Source of the DNA: Streptosporangium canum
GTDB taxonomy: Bacteria > Actinomycetota > Actinomycetes > Streptosporangiales > Streptosporangiaceae
Direction of reading: 5' to 3'
Assembly (NCBI RefSeq): GCF_900113865.1
Contig: NZ_FOQY01000004.1
Span: 289,491 to 353,490, forward strand
DNA length: 64,000 bases
Shown here one piece after another: positions 61,238-64,000 of this stretch. Below the pieces are notes generated by a model. That model was not told the DNA's origin. It did no database searches and saw only the letters and a program-made list of their open reading frames with translations. Each line of letters begins with the position of its first letter. The stretch's first letter is position 1. Position numbers and translations under genes: made by a program.

Positions 61238-62683
61238 CCCGACCTGCGAGAGGGGCGGGGTGATGTCCTCCAGCGAGGCCCGCTCGGCCCGCACCCCGAG
61301 GAAGATCGTTATGATCCCGGCGAACACCATCATGGCCGCCGCGAACAGGTAGCCGTAGAACAGCCGGGTCGGCTCCGGGTGGGCCTGGTCGCCGATCAGC
61401 GCGCCGAAGACGGTCGGGCCGAGCGAGCCGAACGTCTGGGCGATCGCGAAGAACACCGCGATCGCCAGGGCCCGGATCTCCAGCGGGAACAGCTCGCTGA
61501 CGGTCAGGTAGCCGGAGCTGGCCGCCGCGGAGGCGATGAAGAAGATGACCGCCCACAGCAGCGTCTGGGTCGTCGCGGTGAGCATGCCCTCCTTGAACAG
61601 CCAGCCGGTCAGGGCCAGCAGGAGCCCGGAGAGGATGTAGGTGGAGGAGATCATCGGCTTGCGGCCGACGGTGTCGAACAGCGGGCCGAGCACGAACGGG
61701 CCGAGCAGGTTGCCCAGCGCGAACAGGAACAGGTACTTCGACGCGTCCGACGCGCTGACCCCGTAGAAGTTCGAGAGCACCAGCACGTAGGTGAAGAAGA
61801 TCGCGTTGTAGAGGAAGGACTGGCTGATCATCAGGGTGGCGCCGAGGACGGACCGCTTGGGGTAGTCCCTGCAGACCACCCGGATCACGTCGCGGTAGCG
61901 GACCGGGCCGTGCGGCCGGATCTCGAGGGCCTTGCGCCTGTCCACCGGCGGCAGCTTCTTGCCGGGCTCCAGGACGTGCTCCTCGATCTCCCTGATCGCC
62001 TCCTCGGCCTCCCGCTCCCGGCCGTGCATGACCAGCCAGCGCGGGCTCTCCGGCAGGTGCCGCCGCAGGCCCCAGATCACCAGGCCGAGCAGCGGGCCGA
62101 TGAGCAGGCCGAGCCGCCAGCCCACGTTCACCGGGAGCAGGCCGGGGTTGAGCAGGACGAAGGTGGAGGCCGTGCCGATCATCGCGCCCAGCCAGTAGGT
62201 GCCGCTGACCGCCAGGTCGATCCGGCCGCGGTAGCGGGCGGGGATGAGCTCGTCGATGGCCGAGTGGATCGCCGAGTACTCGCCGCCGATGCCCGTCCCG
62301 GCGATGAACCGGAACAGCAGCAGCCACCAGTAGTCGAACGAGAGCGCGGTGAGACCGTTGGCGACGAGGTAGACCCCGAGCGTGAAGACGAACAGCTTGC
62401 GCCGCCCCAGCCTGTCCGACAGCCGGCCGAACACCAGCGCGCCCGTCACCTGGCCCAGCAGGTAGACCGTCGCGGCGAACCCCACCTCGGTGGAGGTCAG
62501 CCCGAGTGTCTCCGGCGCCCGCAGGACGTCGCCGACCGCGCTGGCGATCGTGATCTCCATGCCGTCGAGCACCCAGGCCACCCCGAGCGCGGCCACCATC
62601 CTGGTGTGGAAACGCGACCAGGGCATGCGGTCGATCCGCGCCGGGATGAGCGTCCGGATGGTCTGCTCCCGCGCCGCCCCCAT
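61232..62683 (-). CDS. MFS transporter, sugar/metabolite:H+ symporter type
   Basis: A 483-residue 12-helix transporter with the motif GRLSDRLGRRKLFVF after TM2, GTGIGGEYSAIHSAIDELIP and PESPRWLV, the pattern of the sugar (and aromatic or other acid) porter family. It probably imports a small organic compound with protons; the neighbouring 2-oxoacid oxidoreductase and sugar kinase leave the substrate open. There is no ribosome-binding site before ATG 62683, and a -10 (TACACT) lies just upstream, so the mRNA may be leaderless. Its promoter is covered by two 15 bp inverted repeats. Confidence 0.9.
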   Translation of the reverse strand: MGAAREQTIRTLIPARIDRMPWSRFHTRMVAALGVAWVLDGMEITIASAVGDVLRAPETLGLTSTEVGFAATVYLLGQVTGALVFGRLSDRLGRRKLFVFTLGVYLVANGLTALSFDYWWLLLFRFIAGTGIGGEYSAIHSAIDELIPARYRGRIDLAVSGTYWLGAMIGTASTFVLLNPGLLPVNVGWRLGLLIGPLLGLVIWGLRRHLPESPRWLVMHGREREAEEAIREIEEHVLEPGKKLPPVDRRKALEIRPHGPVRYRDVIRVVCRDYPKRSVLGATLMISQSFLYNAIFFTYVLVLSNFYGVSASDASKYLFLFALGNLLGPFVLGPLFDTVGRKPMISSTYILSGLLLALTGWLFKEGMLTATTQTLLWAVIFFIASAAASSGYLTVSELFPLEIRALAIAVFFAIAQTFGSLGPTVFGALIGDQAHPEPTRLFYGYLFAAAMMVFAGIITIFLGVRAERASLEDITPPLSQVGS

Positions 62684-62684
62684 A

Positions 62685-62719
62685 ACTACTCAGTGTAGTA
62701 ATATATGACCTAAAGTCAT
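62685..62719 (-). promoter_or_regulatory. MFS promoter with two inverted repeats, 20 bp apart
   Basis: ACTAC-TCAGT-GTAGT (62685-62699) and ATGAC-CTAAA-GTCAT (62705-62719) are both 5-5-5 inverted repeats, centre to centre exactly 20 bp. The first covers a minus-strand -10 (TACACT) and the second a -35-like ATGACT, so binding would block the promoter. Confidence 0.6.
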
Positions 62720-62751
62720 GGTAGGCGGGGCGTCACGGGTAAGACAGGACA

Positions 62752-63663
62752 TCACGCCGGCGAGGAGCGGAGGAGACCCTCCCCGCGACCGAGGAGGGCC
62801 GTCTCGTCGATGGGGTTCTCGTGGGTGCCCGCCGACGTGCAGGCGTGGGCCCCGGCGACGCCGCCGAGGGTGACGGCGTCGTCCAGGGACCGCCCGGAGA
62901 GCAGGCCGTACAGGACGCCGGAGACGAACGCGTCCCCGGCTCCGTTGCTGTCGACCACCGGGCCGGGCAGCGGGGCGGCGGGGAAGTGCCGGAACCCGCC
63001 GGCGTCGAGGACGTGGCAGCCCTCGGCGCCCGCCGTGCAGATCACGGTCCTGGCCCGGCCACCGGTCAGGATGTCGCGCATGACGGCCTCGCGGCGGGAG
63101 CCGAGCGCGGTGCTCGACAGGAAGACCAGGTCGGAGGAGTAGGCGTAGTCCTTGTGGAAGTCGTTCTCCCCGTCCCAGTCGTGCAGGTCGGTGGAGACGG
63201 ACCCGCCCTCCAGGTCGGGGTAGACGTGGCGGGAGAAACCGGTGAGCGACACGTGGACGTGCCGGGCCTCGCGCACCGCCGCCAGGTAGAGCTCCCGGGG
63301 CAGCCGCTCGCCGGGCGCGTCACGGGGGTCGAACAGCGACAGCCGCCGCCCGTCGGGGCCGACCAGCAGGACGCTGCGCCGGGTGCCCTGGGGGGCGGGC
63401 GCCCACGCGAACTCCACTCCCCGGGCCTCCATGTGGGCCCGGATGAACCGGCCCTGCGGGTCCTCGCCGATCAGGTCGACCAGCTTGACCCGCAGCCCGA
63501 GCGTGTGGCAGCCGAGCGCGACGCCGCTGCCGGTGTTGCCGATCCGATCGATCATCGGGGGGACGGCGTAGGTGTCGGCGTAGGGCAGGGGCAGCGCGGG
63601 CACGTAGGCGGTGGTGTCCACCCCGGTCCCGCCGATGACGACGACGTCGTAGGCGGTCTGCAT
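62752..63663 (-). CDS. PfkB-family carbohydrate kinase
   Basis: A 303-residue PfkB/ribokinase-type protein with the N-terminal VIGGTGVDTTAYV segment, GNTGSGVALGCHTLG in place of the usual GGN..N motif, and the C-terminal signature DSNGAGDAFVSGVLYGLLSG carrying the catalytic Asp. It phosphorylates a sugar or nucleoside. It is preceded by a LacI-type regulator on the same strand, so the sugar may be the LacI ligand. The usual first signature is atypical, so the substrate may not be a simple hexose. Confidence 0.88.
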   Translation of the reverse strand: MQTAYDVVVIGGTGVDTTAYVPALPLPYADTYAVPPMIDRIGNTGSGVALGCHTLGLRVKLVDLIGEDPQGRFIRAHMEARGVEFAWAPAPQGTRRSVLLVGPDGRRLSLFDPRDAPGERLPRELYLAAVREARHVHVSLTGFSRHVYPDLEGGSVSTDLHDWDGENDFHKDYAYSSDLVFLSSTALGSRREAVMRDILTGGRARTVICTAGAEGCHVLDAGGFRHFPAAPLPGPVVDSNGAGDAFVSGVLYGLLSGRSLDDAVTLGGVAGAHACTSAGTHENPIDETALLGRGEGLLRSSPA

Positions 63664-63727
63664 AGCTTCATGATCCCATCAGCCGGGCACGGCCCGATCC
63701 GGCCGGCGGCGCTCGCGGGCGGTACGT

Positions 63728-64000
63728 CTAGCGGTTGACCAGCGGGCCGGAGCCGGTCGAGCGGCGCACGACCAGCTCGGGCTGGAACATCAGCTCGATG
63801 TGCCTGCTCCGGATGCCGTTGATCTCCTCCAGGAGGGTGGCCACCGCGGCCGAGGCCATCGCGCCGATGGGCTTGCGCACGGTGGTCAGCGGCGGGTCGG
63901 TGAATGCGATCAGCGGCGAGTCGTCGAACCCCACCACCGACACGTCCGCCGGAACCGACAACCCCCGATCCCGGCACGCCCGGATCGCCCCCAGCGCCAT
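63728..64000 (-). CDS. LacI/GalR-family regulator, C-terminal part (cut by window end)
   Basis: The 90 visible codons are the end of the sugar-binding domain: GLSVPADVSVVGFDDSPLIA, TDPPLTTVRKPIGAMASAAV, and the final FQPELVVRRSTGSG. The HTH and start lie beyond the window. It is co-directional with the PfkB kinase (64 bp gap) and probably regulates it and its transporter. Confidence 0.93.
   Translation of the reverse strand: MALGAIRACRDRGLSVPADVSVVGFDDSPLIAFTDPPLTTVRKPIGAMASAAVATLLEEINGIRSRHIELMFQPELVVRRSTGSGPLVNR

Overview
This 64 kb window is chromosomal DNA of a high-GC actinomycete. AfsR/SARP regulators, an XRE-DUF397 pair, an F420-type oxidoreductase, a SpoIIE-type phosphatase, a spore-associated-protein-like domain and frequent GTG starts all point that way. 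The gene style, including an Entner-Doudoroff operon, fits the Streptosporangiales (Streptosporangium or Nonomuraea-like); this is inference from gene content, not a database match. I saw no rRNA, tRNA, CRISPR array, intact insertion sequence or complete secondary-metabolite cluster.

Layout. 0-5.7 kb: the end of a sensor kinase, a tandemly duplicated TetR gene with identical DNA-binding halves, a probable relic of an MFS transporter, a sphingosine-1-phosphate-lyase-like PLP enzyme, a FolP2-type dihydropteroate synthase homologue and a LysR regulator. 5.8-13.2 kb: envelope genes (membrane-anchored zinc peptidase, LCP ligase), a fused membrane/spermidine-synthase-like protein, and an intracellular subtilase with a co-transcribed 77-residue partner. 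13.2-19.4 kb: a DrrAB-like ABC exporter with a divergent TetR, an F420-type reductase, a voltage-gated cation channel, a cysteine-free ribosomal protein S4 facing a DUF2470 protein across a strong iron box, and a solitary clpP behind ClgR-like boxes. 19.6-28.8 kb: a membrane protein/PCuAC/DyP-peroxidase cassette, an IS30-HTH/MarR fusion regulator, a class C serine hydrolase, a large SARP and an M23 peptidase. 28.9-41 kb: a doubly damaged ABC exporter, cupin, two-component system, second SARP facing a CMD/ABM gene pair, a kinase/small-protein/APH operon, CsbD, and a small operon containing a phage-head-like domain. 41-47.3 kb: a ROK repressor divergent from zwf-edd-glk-eda, which together convert glucose to pyruvate and glyceraldehyde 3-phosphate. 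47.5-64 kb: a secreted collagenase, small ATPase, endonuclease/phosphatase, cupin, XRE-DUF397, PAS-GAF-SpoIIE phosphatase, Lrp regulator facing a giant fused 2-oxoacid:ferredoxin oxidoreductase, MFS transporter, PfkB sugar kinase and the end of a LacI regulator.

Cross-cutting observations. Short tandem repeats (16-41 bp) repeatedly sit exactly on the 3' ends and stop codons of genes (about 3.9, 33.2, 38.1 and 53.3 kb, more weakly 17.0 and 18.6 kb). Several regulator genes look leaderless, with a -10 hexamer 6-7 nt before the start codon. Rearrangement scars (TetR duplication, MFS relic, decayed ABC exporter, orphan IS605-like hairpin) are spread along the window.
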